A stretch of DNA of 56,483 bases from Desulfamplus sp. (GTDB lineage Bacteria; Desulfobacterota; Desulfobacteria; Desulfobacterales; Desulfobacteraceae): contig JADFZJ010000025.1 in NCBI GenBank assembly GCA_015232555.1, positions 1 to 56,483 on the forward strand, read 5' to 3'. Both the position numbers and the translations under genes were made by a program. Positions 7,844-15,958 of the stretch are shown piece by piece. The stretch's first letter is position 1, and each line of letters begins with the position of its first letter. A model generated the notes under the pieces. That model was not told where the DNA came from. It worked only from the letters and a program-made list of their open reading frames with translations, and made no database searches.

Positions 7844-9154
7844 TTATTTTTTTTCTTCCACTAATTTTAGAGAACTTGATGCACAAGGCAGAATAACCTT
7901 GAAGAGAGCACCCTCATTCTCTACGCTGTTCACCTCAATCCTGCCCCCATGTTTTTTCACAATACCATAACTTACTGACAGCCCAAGACCCGTACCCTGC
8001 CCAACTGGCTTTGTTGTAAAAAAGGGATCAAAAATTCTTGAAAGATTCTCAGGTGTTATCCCTTTGCCATTATCCTGAACCCATATTTCCGCATTTTCTC
8101 CGTTAATTTTTATATTTGTATCAAGCATTTCTAAATTTAAACCGACACCGACTCCATCTGACTCCGCCCCAATTTTATGATTATCTAAGCGTGTTTTAAT
8201 GTTTATTTTTCCTTTTTTATCAACAGCATGACAGGCATTTATAAGAAGATTAACGACCACCTGACGAAGCTCTTGCTCATTGCCCAACACATTGCAACAA
8301 GCTCCTATACTGCAAACATCTTGGCTGTAAAGTTCAAGAGTCATCTCAATATTTTTAAAGTCAGAGTGGTTATGAAGAAATTTTACAACATCATTTACAA
8401 CATGGTTAAGATTCACAACTCCCTGCTTGACAGACCCTTTACGTGAAAATGTAAGCATGTCTGAAACAACTGATTTGCAATTTTTCACATGCTTTTCAAT
8501 AACTTTAAGGTCTTCATAAAAATCTGAATTTCCAATTGATTTATCTTTTAGCATAAGCTGGGTGTAGCCAAGAATTATTCCAAGTGGATTATTAATCTCG
8601 TGTGCCACACCAGCAGCAAGCTCTCCAAGTGCTGCAAGTTTGTCAGCCTGTGCGATCTGCTGCTCCATCTCCTTTTTTTCGTTGATATTTTTCATAATTA
8701 TGTCTGTTCGTTCTGCAACTTTCTGTTCAAGGGTCTGGTTCAGTCTGACAAGCTGAGCGTGTGTATCTTCAAGAGTTTTATGGGTCTCCTCAAGTGCTCG
8801 GCGGCTCTCAAGGATTTTCATGTTGATCTTCCAGTTCTGATTGAAAAATAGCGTAAGAATTCCCATCAACATGAAAGAAACTGTATTTATAGTGCCGCTG
8901 TAGGGACTTATTGAAGCCCACCAGTCAGAGTGACCATAAATTACCATCAACTGCCTGACAATATGCCCTAAAGCTCGTGAAATAGCAAAAATGGTAAAAC
9001 CCCAACATATCCAGAGAAGATAGAGATACATAACATTATCTGTATCTCTTTTCTTAAGTTTTATGGCATTATTAAGGGCAAGCATTGCAAACAGTATCAT
9101 GCCAAGCGAACCGAGTATATCTACGGCAAGGATTGGAAAATAGGGCAGAATCAC
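7844..9154 (-). CDS. Membrane sensor histidine kinase
   Basis: A 436-residue kinase. The N-terminal ~125 residues hold three hydrophobic segments, then a coiled coil (about 130-170, [15 protein letters not shown]), a HisKA domain with the phosphorylated His in [11 protein letters not shown], and a HATPase domain with N ([10 protein letters not shown]), G1 (VQDNGKG) and G2 ([10 protein letters not shown]) boxes. The G1 box is preceded by a loop of ~25 extra residues. It starts with GTG inside the TGA of the upstream membrane-protein gene (GTGA overlap) and is followed by the NtrC-type regulator, forming a two-component operon. The seven-residue periplasmic loops are too short for a classical ligand domain, so the partner at 9151 may supply sensing. 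Confidence 0.92.
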   Translation of the reverse strand: MILPYFPILAVDILGSLGMILFAMLALNNAIKLKKRDTDNVMYLYLLWICWGFTIFAISRALGHIVRQLMVIYGHSDWWASISPYSGTINTVSFMLMGILTLFFNQNWKINMKILESRRALEETHKTLEDTHAQLVRLNQTLEQKVAERTDIIMKNINEKKEMEQQIAQADKLAALGELAAGVAHEINNPLGIILGYTQLMLKDKSIGNSDFYEDLKVIEKHVKNCKSVVSDMLTFSRKGSVKQGVVNLNHVVNDVVKFLHNHSDFKNIEMTLELYSQDVCSIGACCNVLGNEQELRQVVVNLLINACHAVDKKGKINIKTRLDNHKIGAESDGVGVGLNLEMLDTNIKINGENAEIWVQDNGKGITPENLSRIFDPFFTTKPVGQGTGLGLSVSYGIVKKHGGRIEVNSVENEGALFKVILPCASSSLKLVEEKK

Positions 9155-9771
9155 AAGCTCTCATCCTTTGCTAAAATATCATTATTGCCCTTTATGGAAA
9201 TATTTTGCAGAACATTAATGGATATATCGGGTTGCTTGTTCATAGAAATATCTTGTTGAACGATAAGACCAAGTCCACGCCATAGCAATATCATTCCCGG
9301 AACAGATAATAGGTGATCAAGTCTTAAAAAATAGTAGAACCATATCAGGAACATATTTTTATTAATAGACAGATTGTCATTAGCCAAAATAGAAGGAGCA
9401 TTCGTAATATTTTCAGCAGTCAGCATATTGCCATTAAGTGGGAGACTATTATTTGTCACCTCTATTTTAATATCACATATAGAAAGCGGAACAGGAGAGA
9501 TAAGTCCTATCTGGTTGTCCAGAAAATGAACAATAAGAGCATCTAAATTCCAAAGAACAAAAAGAAGGGCAGAGATTTGAATAAGCCTCCAACCTTTTTG
9601 TGAATCAAGCGATTTTCCTTTTATCGTAAAGTAAAGAATAACCATTGATATAAGAAAAAAGAGATGCCCTATCTGGTGCACAACAACCCCTTCTGCTGCA
9701 TTGTGCATCTGTGTAGCATGGGCATATTCAGGCTGTATAAAAAGCGATATGGCAACACCCATCACCCCCAT
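9151..9771 (-). CDS. Exported/membrane protein linked to the histidine kinase
   Basis: About 206 residues: an N-terminal hydrophobic signal ending EYAHAT, a histidine-containing segment (MHNAAEGVVVHQIGHLF), three or four hydrophobic segments and a polar region between them. The family is not recognised. Its stop overlaps the GTG of the kinase, so the two are translationally coupled, and it may be the sensory partner. The tail has three degenerate units (DISMNKQ, DISINVLQ, NISIKGN). The ATG at 9771 gives a short signal without a basic start; the same frame upstream adds SRKLL and reaches non-standard starts (CTG, or ATA behind GAGGAGGT) inside the TrmO gene, so the true start is uncertain. Confidence 0.6.
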   Translation of the reverse strand: MGVMGVAISLFIQPEYAHATQMHNAAEGVVVHQIGHLFFLISMVILYFTIKGKSLDSQKGWRLIQISALLFVLWNLDALIVHFLDNQIGLISPVPLSICDIKIEVTNNSLPLNGNMLTAENITNAPSILANDNLSINKNMFLIWFYYFLRLDHLLSVPGMILLWRGLGLIVQQDISMNKQPDISINVLQNISIKGNNDILAKDESL

Positions 9772-9781
9772 TAGAAGTTTT

Positions 9782-10249
9782 CTACTTAAAACGGTTATCA
9801 GAACGTTTATTTGATACCTCCTCTATATTCGCTGTCATCCAACCTGAAGAGCTGTTTCTTACTGAATCAAAATTGTCAATATAGGGTTTAATGTCTAACA
9901 GAGGAGTTTTATCAAGAACATCAATACCTCTAACTGTGAGAATTGCCCCTTCTATTTTTACCAATTGAACTATTGATAACCCTATATGATTTGGTCTTAA
10001 AGGAGACCGTGTTGCAAATACGCCCCGCTCTGATGTGTCCAAAAAAGGTGTTACAGTGAGGCTGGTTCTTTTTGCTTTATGAAAGAGATAAATAAGATAG
10101 ATATGGCTAAATCCATTTAAATCTTTAAGAGCTTCGACATAAAGCTCGTTTAAATGCACTGTCCCTTCAATATCTGATGCACCTTTAGGCTGTATCGGCA
10201 TGTTTTCGATCTCTTCAAAAGGTGAATGAATAATACCAATTATTTCCAA
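9782..10249 (-). CDS. trmO: TrmO-like tRNA t6A37 N6-methyltransferase
   Basis: A 155-residue protein of the TsaA/YaeB (UPF0066) beta-barrel family, which uses S-adenosylmethionine to methylate N6-threonylcarbamoyladenosine at position 37 of certain tRNAs. Family marks are IGIIHSPF at the N-terminus, GFSHIYLIYLFH, GVFATRSPLRPNHIGLS and LDIKPYI. It is the short single-domain form, without the C-terminal extension of the E. coli enzyme. The start is a TTG behind AAGGAT. It precedes the membrane protein/kinase genes by only 10 bp, so it is probably in that operon although no functional link is evident. In some anaerobes TsaA proteins lie near molybdenum genes, which could apply here. Confidence 0.82.
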   Translation of the reverse strand: MEIIGIIHSPFEEIENMPIQPKGASDIEGTVHLNELYVEALKDLNGFSHIYLIYLFHKAKRTSLTVTPFLDTSERGVFATRSPLRPNHIGLSIVQLVKIEGAILTVRGIDVLDKTPLLDIKPYIDNFDSVRNSSSGWMTANIEEVSNKRSDNRFK

Positions 10250-10310
10250 TTTATTTATCCTTATTTTGTTAATTATTATGATTGTGTTCTCTTCCGTTAA
10301 GATTAGACGG

Positions 10311-11621
10311 CTAAAAATAATATCTTGCCCTGAACTCTACTCTGCAATCGCTCTGTTTCTCGCCGTATTCTGTATCTTCCTTTCCTTCAAGAAAAGATGT
10401 TCTGAGCCTCAGTTCCAGATTGGTAATGCCGTTATATAGCAGCTCTGGAGACAAGGAAAAACTTCTGTCATCCATATTGAATATGGAGCTTACAGATGGA
10501 GTAAAATAGAGAATATCAAAAGGCTCTTTCTGACTGACTCTGAAATATAGATAGTCCTTCATGGGATTTCTTCCATATTTCCCTTGTATGTTGATTGCCT
10601 TATTGAGCAAGGAATGACTTCCATCAACCAGATAATCCTCATATCCTGTGTCAATCAATGAAAAAAAGTCTTTCATTTTATCCTGTTTATAACCGGCATC
10701 GTTCCGAAGATATTCAGCAATAAAGGTTGTGTCATGTGTTGTCAGATATCTTATTCCAAAAAGATAGTTCCTGACATCATCAACCTCTTCACGAATATTT
10801 CCATAGTCATCTGTGTATCGTTTTTGATAATCATCAATATAGGCAAACTCACCGTGTATCTCCAGATTGGTTGATATATTTCTTGAAAAGTCGAATCCAT
10901 ATCGCCCAGTGATGCTTGCTCCTGTCATAAAAATTAGGTCAATGTCCGTGTCATAAAGTAGAAAATAAATTTTCTCCGCAAAATTAAGGTGATTAATATT
11001 TCCAAAATCATCATTAATATCCTCATAAACAGGAATTACCACAGAGGAAAGAGCGAGTGTTTTCAAAACTCCTTCAAAAGATTGAATATAGTCTGCACAG
11101 CCAACAATAAAACCTTCAAGATTGAGTTCAGGGTCGTCAGGGTCTTTTGGTCGATCAAGAAATGCTACAGGATTCCAAGCATAGCCTTTACCCCATTTCA
11201 GAGCTTTTTTTCCAATATCAATTCTGAAAGATGATGATGGTTTTAAAGAAAAATACCCCTCATAAATGGCTGTTTCATCAGACCATTCAGAATATGAGTT
11301 TGTCAGTTCCGAATTTGTCCTGATGAAAACCTTGCTGATCCCTTTTTCATAACTTCCTTCAAGCTGGACTTTGAAGTTATATTCTTTAATATTGCTCTTT
11401 TTATCCTTGTCGTAAAATCCGAGTTTATATAATGAAGATTCCTCATTAAGTTTAAAAAGTACGGGGCTGAATTCAGCATATCCTCCGAATTGCCATGATT
11501 TTTTTTCTATCTCCGAGACATCAAAAGAGTAATCCTCCCCATAAACAGAAGTGGAGCGTAAAACGAAAAAGAGTAAAAAAATTAGAACCACCACAAACAC
11601 TCTGTTTTTCTTGGGTTTCAA
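10311..11621 (-). CDS. Outer-membrane beta-barrel protein of the export module
   Basis: A 436-residue protein with a signal peptide (basic start, VVLIFLLFFVLRST, then VYGED). The mature part alternates polar and aromatic residues and ends in FRARYYF, a C-terminal aromatic typical of BAM-assembled barrels. A motif around GKKALKWGKGYAWNP resembles the conserved region of uncharacterised barrels that accompany LolA-like carriers and lipid-type exporters. It uses a TTG start behind CAGGAG. It is the last gene of a four-gene minus-strand unit (ABC ATPase, permease, LolA-like carrier, barrel) and would be its outer-membrane component. Confidence 0.75.
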   Translation of the reverse strand: MKPKKNRVFVVVLIFLLFFVLRSTSVYGEDYSFDVSEIEKKSWQFGGYAEFSPVLFKLNEESSLYKLGFYDKDKKSNIKEYNFKVQLEGSYEKGISKVFIRTNSELTNSYSEWSDETAIYEGYFSLKPSSSFRIDIGKKALKWGKGYAWNPVAFLDRPKDPDDPELNLEGFIVGCADYIQSFEGVLKTLALSSVVIPVYEDINDDFGNINHLNFAEKIYFLLYDTDIDLIFMTGASITGRYGFDFSRNISTNLEIHGEFAYIDDYQKRYTDDYGNIREEVDDVRNYLFGIRYLTTHDTTFIAEYLRNDAGYKQDKMKDFFSLIDTGYEDYLVDGSHSLLNKAINIQGKYGRNPMKDYLYFRVSQKEPFDILYFTPSVSSIFNMDDRSFSLSPELLYNGITNLELRLRTSFLEGKEDTEYGEKQSDCRVEFRARYYF

Positions 11622-11717
11622 ATTTTGGTTCTCCTGCTTGTGATTTTTTTTAATTTCACAGAGTTATTTTAATTTTTATGACATCTTTTAATTCACATGG
11701 TTTCCCCCTGATTCTTT

Positions 11718-12494
11718 CTAATTTCCATGACTTCTAAGAGATTCCACATTTGGCATGAATGTCAGGGTAAACACTTCATCTTTAACATCTCTTTTTTTGA
11801 TTCCTGCAAATATAATAACGGATTTATAATTTTTATACATAGGGCTGTCTGTCTCAATAACAGATGGTCTGACAATTCCATCTCCGAAGTCTTTGACATC
11901 CTTGAAATAGAGCGTTTTGATAAGCATGTTTGCCTCTGTAAGACACTCTATTTTAAGAGGCAGTTTATCTGTTTTGTTTGCCCACAGTTTAATACGGTCA
12001 TAAGCAACTGATCTGTTTTTTGCCTTGAGATAAAGCAGATATTCCTTTTCATTATCTTCTCTTTTTTCAACATTGTATTCTGCCGTATAATCCAACTGCA
12101 ATATATCTGCATTGTTGAATACTCCGCCTACAACAGATTGAAGGCTTGTTATACGAATAGGTTTACCCACATTAGGGATATAGAGCCACATATTATCGCC
12201 GAGCCTCAAAGTGCTTCTCCCTTTTTCGCTTGCAGGAGAGATAAAAAGCGATGCAATCTTGTCTGTCCCTTTTTTGACTGTAAAAAGAACATACTCTTTC
12301 TTTTTGCCGTCAGGCTCTATGTTGATAAGTTTTCTGTAAGATTCATAGGATTCGGGATTTAGGTTTCTGTCAATCTCTTTCAAAAGCTGTGAATCGTCAT
12401 CTGACGCATGGACTGGAATCGTCAAAGTAACCACCATAATCGCTGTCATCAAAAGAGCCAATATCACCATAGGCACTGTGATCAGTCTGGGCAT
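11718..12494 (-). CDS. LolA-like periplasmic carrier protein
   Basis: A 258-residue protein with a signal peptide (VILALLMTAIMVV, ending PVHASDD). The mature region has the pattern of the outer-membrane lipoprotein-sorting/LolA-like fold (PF17131 type): KKEYVLFTVKKGTDKIASLF, GDNMWLYIPNVGKPIRI and LPLKIECLTEANMLIKTLYF. These proteins are half-barrels that shield lipid chains during transit through the periplasm. The ATG follows AGGAG. The gene sits between the FtsX-type permease and the barrel gene, which supports a carrier role in the same pathway. It is a LolA paralogue in a dedicated system rather than the housekeeping LolA; the cargo is unknown. Confidence 0.8.
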   Translation of the reverse strand: MPRLITVPMVILALLMTAIMVVTLTIPVHASDDDSQLLKEIDRNLNPESYESYRKLINIEPDGKKKEYVLFTVKKGTDKIASLFISPASEKGRSTLRLGDNMWLYIPNVGKPIRITSLQSVVGGVFNNADILQLDYTAEYNVEKREDNEKEYLLYLKAKNRSVAYDRIKLWANKTDKLPLKIECLTEANMLIKTLYFKDVKDFGDGIVRPSVIETDSPMYKNYKSVIIFAGIKKRDVKDEVFTLTFMPNVESLRSHGN

Positions 12495-12546
12495 TTTTAA
12501 ATTCTCCTGTATATTTTTTTAAAATAAGATTTTTTTTAAACAAGAT

Positions 12547-13785
12547 TTATACATGTCTTAACGCTTCAATCGGATTCATCCTTGATGCTTTTAATGCAGG
12601 CTGAAGGCTTGCAATGACCGAAACAATGATGACCGTTGCAGAGATTGCCAAAAGGTCTCCCTGATGAATACTGGCTACAAGAGTAAGACCTTTTTGCATA
12701 CCGAAATCAAATTTAATTTTCGCCATATTAATAATAAAAACAATCACTATTCCGATTATATCGCCGATAACACCACCTATAAATCCGAGGCAGAAACCTT
12801 CTATCACAAACATGGAGAGTATTCTTGAAGGAAGCGTTCCAATGGCAGAAAGTGTTCCGATTTCCCTTATCCGCTCGTAAACTGCCATGATCATCACATT
12901 CATGATACTTATCAGAACAATGGCAATCAGCATGATTTTAATAAAAAAAGTCAACAGATCAATCATTCGTGAAATATGATAAAAAGGAGATAGCTTTTTC
13001 CACGGATGTACTTCAAACATGGGTTTATCGTTTTTATTAAGTTCTTTTGAAATCAGTTCCTCTAATTTTGAGGTAACGATATCTAACTTGTCAAAATTCT
13101 TCAATCTAACAGCTATTTCACTGATTTCAATCTCCTCCATGCGTAACAGCTCCACAGCATCTTCAAGATGAATATAGCCATCTCTTCCTCCTGGTCCAGA
13201 AACACTTTCCAATATTCCTGAGACTTTAAACTGTTTTCCGTTGACCGAGCCGTTCTGGTTGGTTGCAACAATGACCACAGTATCCCCGATTTTTGCATTC
13301 ATCCCGTTTGCCAATAGTTCAGGGATAATAATTTCTCCGAGATTCAGACTTTTTTCTCCTTTAGTTATGCGTGAAGGCAGTAACGGAACTGTTGCAAATT
13401 CCTTTTCAGGATATACTCCGTTTAATCTGATATTTGTTGTCTCTGCGAAATTGCTGAACATACCGCCAAATTTTATTCTGGGTGAGAATGCTTCTATCTG
13501 CGGTTCATCGCTTATAATTTTTTCCAAACGCTTTACGCTGTTTGCTTTCATATTCATGGTCAGCGGAAGGTTTTCAATAGATGCCACATATCCTTTTCGG
13601 TGAAGCTGGATATGACCGATTACAGAATCTGTTATCTGTCCTATCATCATATTTTTGAAAGAGCCTGATACAGAAACAAAAACAAGAACAAAAACCACGC
13701 CGATTGTAATAAGCGAGGCAGTTAGCAATGTTCTTCTTTTATATCTCATAAGATTTCGGATTGCGATTTTGAAAAGATTAATCAT
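12547..13785 (-). CDS. FtsX/LolC-type ABC permease
   Basis: A 412-residue permease if started at the ATG at 13785 (MINLFKIAIRNLMRYKRR), which overlaps the stop of the ATPase gene by 8 bp and follows CAGGT. A longer frame from 13830 exists but reads inside the ATPase gene and would add 15 unlikely residues. Layout: one N-terminal helix (~20-45), a large periplasmic domain (~46-275), then three C-terminal helices, with the family end ASLQPALKASRMNPIEALRHV. This is the LolC/E, MacB and FtsX type that works by mechanotransmission on periplasmic partners. With the ATPase and LolA-like gene it should extract a lipid or lipoprotein from the inner membrane. Confidence 0.9.
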   Translation of the reverse strand: MINLFKIAIRNLMRYKRRTLLTASLITIGVVFVLVFVSVSGSFKNMMIGQITDSVIGHIQLHRKGYVASIENLPLTMNMKANSVKRLEKIISDEPQIEAFSPRIKFGGMFSNFAETTNIRLNGVYPEKEFATVPLLPSRITKGEKSLNLGEIIIPELLANGMNAKIGDTVVIVATNQNGSVNGKQFKVSGILESVSGPGGRDGYIHLEDAVELLRMEEIEISEIAVRLKNFDKLDIVTSKLEELISKELNKNDKPMFEVHPWKKLSPFYHISRMIDLLTFFIKIMLIAIVLISIMNVMIMAVYERIREIGTLSAIGTLPSRILSMFVIEGFCLGFIGGVIGDIIGIVIVFIINMAKIKFDFGMQKGLTLVASIHQGDLLAISATVIIVSVIASLQPALKASRMNPIEALRHV

Positions 13786-14482
13786 GTTTTTTACCTGCTT
13801 TAATCGCTTTGTTAATGATTGTTCCATCATCCAGCGTATAAATTATCTCGGCTTCTCCGACAACCTTAGGGTCATGGGTTGAAAAGATAAATGTTGTCTT
13901 AAAATCATCTCTCATTTTTTTCATAAGTTCGATGACCATATAGGCAGTGTGCTTGTCAAGATTGGCAGTAGGCTCATCTGCAAGCACAAGCTTGGGATTT
14001 GTAACCAATGCCCTTGCAACAGCAGCCCTCTGTTTTTGACCTCCTGAAATCTGATCAGGATATTTATCTCTCTGATCTTTCATTCCAACTATTTCAAGTA
14101 ACTCAAGTACTCTCTTTTTTCTCTCCTCAACAGAGGTAGTCAGAACCATAAGAAGAGGATATTCAATGTTTTCATAAACAGTCAGTACTGGAATCAGGTT
14201 GAAATCCTGAAAAATAAATCCGATGTTGCTTCCCCTGAAGAGGGCACTCTCTCTGCGGTTCAGCGAAAGAACCTCTGTATCTGCAATTCGCAGTTCACCT
14301 GATGTTGGTTTATCCAAACATCCGATAAGATTCAAAAGAGTGGTTTTTCCGCTTCCCGAAGGACCTACAAAGGATACAAAAGAGGATGGTTCTATTTCAA
14401 AGCTGACTCCATCTAATGCCTTTACAATGACCTCTCCTGCCTGATAAGTCTTTTCAAGATTAACAGCCGATATTAATGTCAT
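13778..14482 (-). CDS. LolD/MacB-type ABC transporter ATPase
   Basis: A 234-residue ATPase with Walker A GPSGSGKTTL, Q-loop FIFQDFNLIPVLTVYEN, signature ISGGQKQRAAVARAL, Walker B LVLADEPTANLD and switch His in FSTHDP. Length and the FNLIPVLTV segment are typical for the LolD/MacB/FtsE cluster that pairs with FtsX-type permeases. It is the first gene of the minus-strand export unit and overlaps the permease start, indicating coupled translation. The upstream region holds a small inverted repeat (14506-14527) and a MITE (14551-14728), so the promoter may be inside or close to the MITE. Confidence 0.93.
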   Translation of the reverse strand: MTLISAVNLEKTYQAGEVIVKALDGVSFEIEPSSFVSFVGPSGSGKTTLLNLIGCLDKPTSGELRIADTEVLSLNRRESALFRGSNIGFIFQDFNLIPVLTVYENIEYPLLMVLTTSVEERKKRVLELLEIVGMKDQRDKYPDQISGGQKQRAAVARALVTNPKLVLADEPTANLDKHTAYMVIELMKKMRDDFKTTFIFSTHDPKVVGEAEIIYTLDDGTIINKAIKAGKKHD

Positions 14483-14505
14483 AAGATTACCTTTTTTTAG
14501 TTAAT

Positions 14506-14527
14506 GGAGTGCAGTAGGCTGCACTCC
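14506..14527. repeat. Short inverted repeat upstream of the ABC operon
   Basis: The arms GGAGTGCAG and CTGCACTCC (9 bp) enclose a 4-nt loop. It lies 24 bp upstream of the ATPase start and 24 bp from the MITE. It could be a repeat fragment, an operator or an attenuating hairpin; nothing decides between these. Confidence 0.55.
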
Positions 14528-14550
14528 TACAGAATTTAAACATAAAAAGT

Positions 14551-14728
14551 GGCTCTCTGATATTTTCCGTGGTTTTTAGTAAAATTGTCCAATTTTAATA
14601 GCGTTCATTGATTGACACTAATTTAGGCTGTTAAGATATTAGTAATTATTTTAGATAGTTACGAAGAGTAGCTGAGGCCTATATCACAAATAAAAAATTA
14701 TATCTACCACGGGAAAGCTCGGAGAACC
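14551..14728. mobile_element. 178-bp MITE with 24-bp terminal repeats and 8-bp target duplication
   Basis: Both ends carry a 24-bp imperfect inverted repeat (18 of 24 identical) that begins GG, contains a TTTYCCGTGG core and starts GGCTCTC on the left, GGTTCTC on the right. The 8 bp before it (14543-14550) and after it (14729-14736) are both TAAAAAGT, a perfect target-site duplication. The interior is AT-rich and codes for nothing. A third copy of the terminus, 22 of 24 identical to the left end, is at 56364. GG-starting termini with 8-bp duplications fit the ISL3 family; this assignment is from memory and tentative. It lies between the TauE/SafE gene and the ABC export operon. Confidence 0.85.
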
Positions 14729-14760
14729 TAAAAAGTTTAAACTCATAATATTTTTCATTT

Positions 14761-15720
14761 TTACTTAATGAAATCAAAAATATATTTAACAGCAATAAAA
14801 ACAACGCAGAAACACAATATGAATTTAATCTTGTGAGCAGGGACATATTTCTGGCATCTTGCCCCAAGATACATGCCGCAAAATCCCCCAATTCCAAACA
14901 AAATCCCAAGATACCAGTCAGGTGCAACAGAAACGCCGACATAGAAATTTGAAAGCAGTTGGTATGTTGCAACTCCTGCAATTGAGGTCATAAATGTTCC
15001 TAAGAGTGCAGCCCCTGCAACTGCATGTACAGGCAGATGAAAAAAAGCCACAAAAAAAGGGGCAACAATAGCACCACCGCCAATACCGTAAATGCCGCCA
15101 ACAATCCCCACAATAAAACAGAGTGTAAGAACACCTAAAAGTGAGAAAGAAAAATGTTCTCCACCGAAACCGAACTCAATCTTTTTCAATGAAAAGCGGG
15201 TGTCAGTAACAACAAAATTCTGAGAAGCAGCCTGCGTGGTTGCCTGAGGAACAGATTGAGTTGTCTCGCCTGTGGTCTGCTTGCCGTTTCCACCAGATGG
15301 CTTTTTCATTGTTTTAATAATATCTCTAAAGAGCCTGACACCTACATACAGGAGAACAAGCCCCGCGAAAAATTTGAAGTTACGAGGATCAGGCAGATAT
15401 TCAAGCCTTACCCATACGCCGATGAATACTCCGGGCAATGTTCCAATCACCACTGTCCATGCTAACGGCCAGACCATTCTTTTTTCTTTGATATACCGCC
15501 ATACACCGCTCGGTATAGCAACAATGTTGAACAACTGGTTGGTGCCGCTAACCGATGGGGCTGTATAATGCAATACACTCATCTGAAAAGGTAGAAGCAT
15601 GAATGCACCGGATACTCCACCCATTGAGGTAAAAAAAGAGACTACAAACGCAACCAACGGTGGAAGAAATACCCATGTCTTAACGCCAGATACCGCAAAT
15701 GTTACATAAAGAAAATCCAT
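14761..15720 (-). CDS. TauE/SafE (TSUP) family transporter
   Basis: A 319-residue membrane protein with two TSUP repeats. Each half starts with a glycine-rich motif: FTSMGGVSGAFMLLPF in the first, GGIYGIGGGAIVAPFF in the second. About eight helices are predicted, and the halves are joined by a ~50-residue cytosolic linker rich in Thr and Gln (about 135-180). TSUP proteins move sulfite, sulfonates and other organosulfur anions, and the substrate of most is unknown. The ATG follows GGAGG. It is divergent from the TunR-like regulator with a palindromic intergenic region, so it is a likely target, which would make an oxyanion substrate plausible. Confidence 0.9.
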   Translation of the reverse strand: MDFLYVTFAVSGVKTWVFLPPLVAFVVSFFTSMGGVSGAFMLLPFQMSVLHYTAPSVSGTNQLFNIVAIPSGVWRYIKEKRMVWPLAWTVVIGTLPGVFIGVWVRLEYLPDPRNFKFFAGLVLLYVGVRLFRDIIKTMKKPSGGNGKQTTGETTQSVPQATTQAASQNFVVTDTRFSLKKIEFGFGGEHFSFSLLGVLTLCFIVGIVGGIYGIGGGAIVAPFFVAFFHLPVHAVAGAALLGTFMTSIAGVATYQLLSNFYVGVSVAPDWYLGILFGIGGFCGMYLGARCQKYVPAHKIKFILCFCVVFIAVKYIFDFIK

Positions 15721-15812
15721 TGTTTAATCCTCCTGTTTAATGAGTCCTTGTTATTTTTTGGAATACGAGAAAAAATAATAATATAAATTTTTCATGTATC
15801 TATTGATTTACT

Positions 15813-15845
15813 ATCACGAAAAATTTAATAATCGTGATTATTAAA
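15813..15845. promoter_or_regulatory. Two overlapping palindromes, candidate operator
   Basis: ATCACGA (15813-15819) and TCGTGAT (15832-15838) form a perfect 7-bp inverted repeat with 12-bp spacing. Overlapping it, TTTAATAATC and GATTATTAAA form 10-bp arms around GT (15824-15845). The site lies between the divergent TauE/SafE gene and the TunR-like gene, 114 bp before the latter. It could bind the TunR-like protein or another regulator; the published TunR motif was not available for comparison. Confidence 0.55.
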
Positions 15846-15958
15846 TAGCATCCAAAAAAAATGTCAAGAAATTCTTTTAAAACATTCGGATTACTGTCTA
15901 TTATAAAGGTGAAGAGCAGTTAGTACTCTAATAAACAATTAGATTATTCAGGATTTTT

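Noticed and set aside
12547-13830. Upstream start at 13830 for the ABC permease
   Set aside because: It reads through the ATPase gene end and adds residues unlike the family; the ATG at 13785 gives the normal N-terminus and overlaps the ATPase stop by 8 bp.
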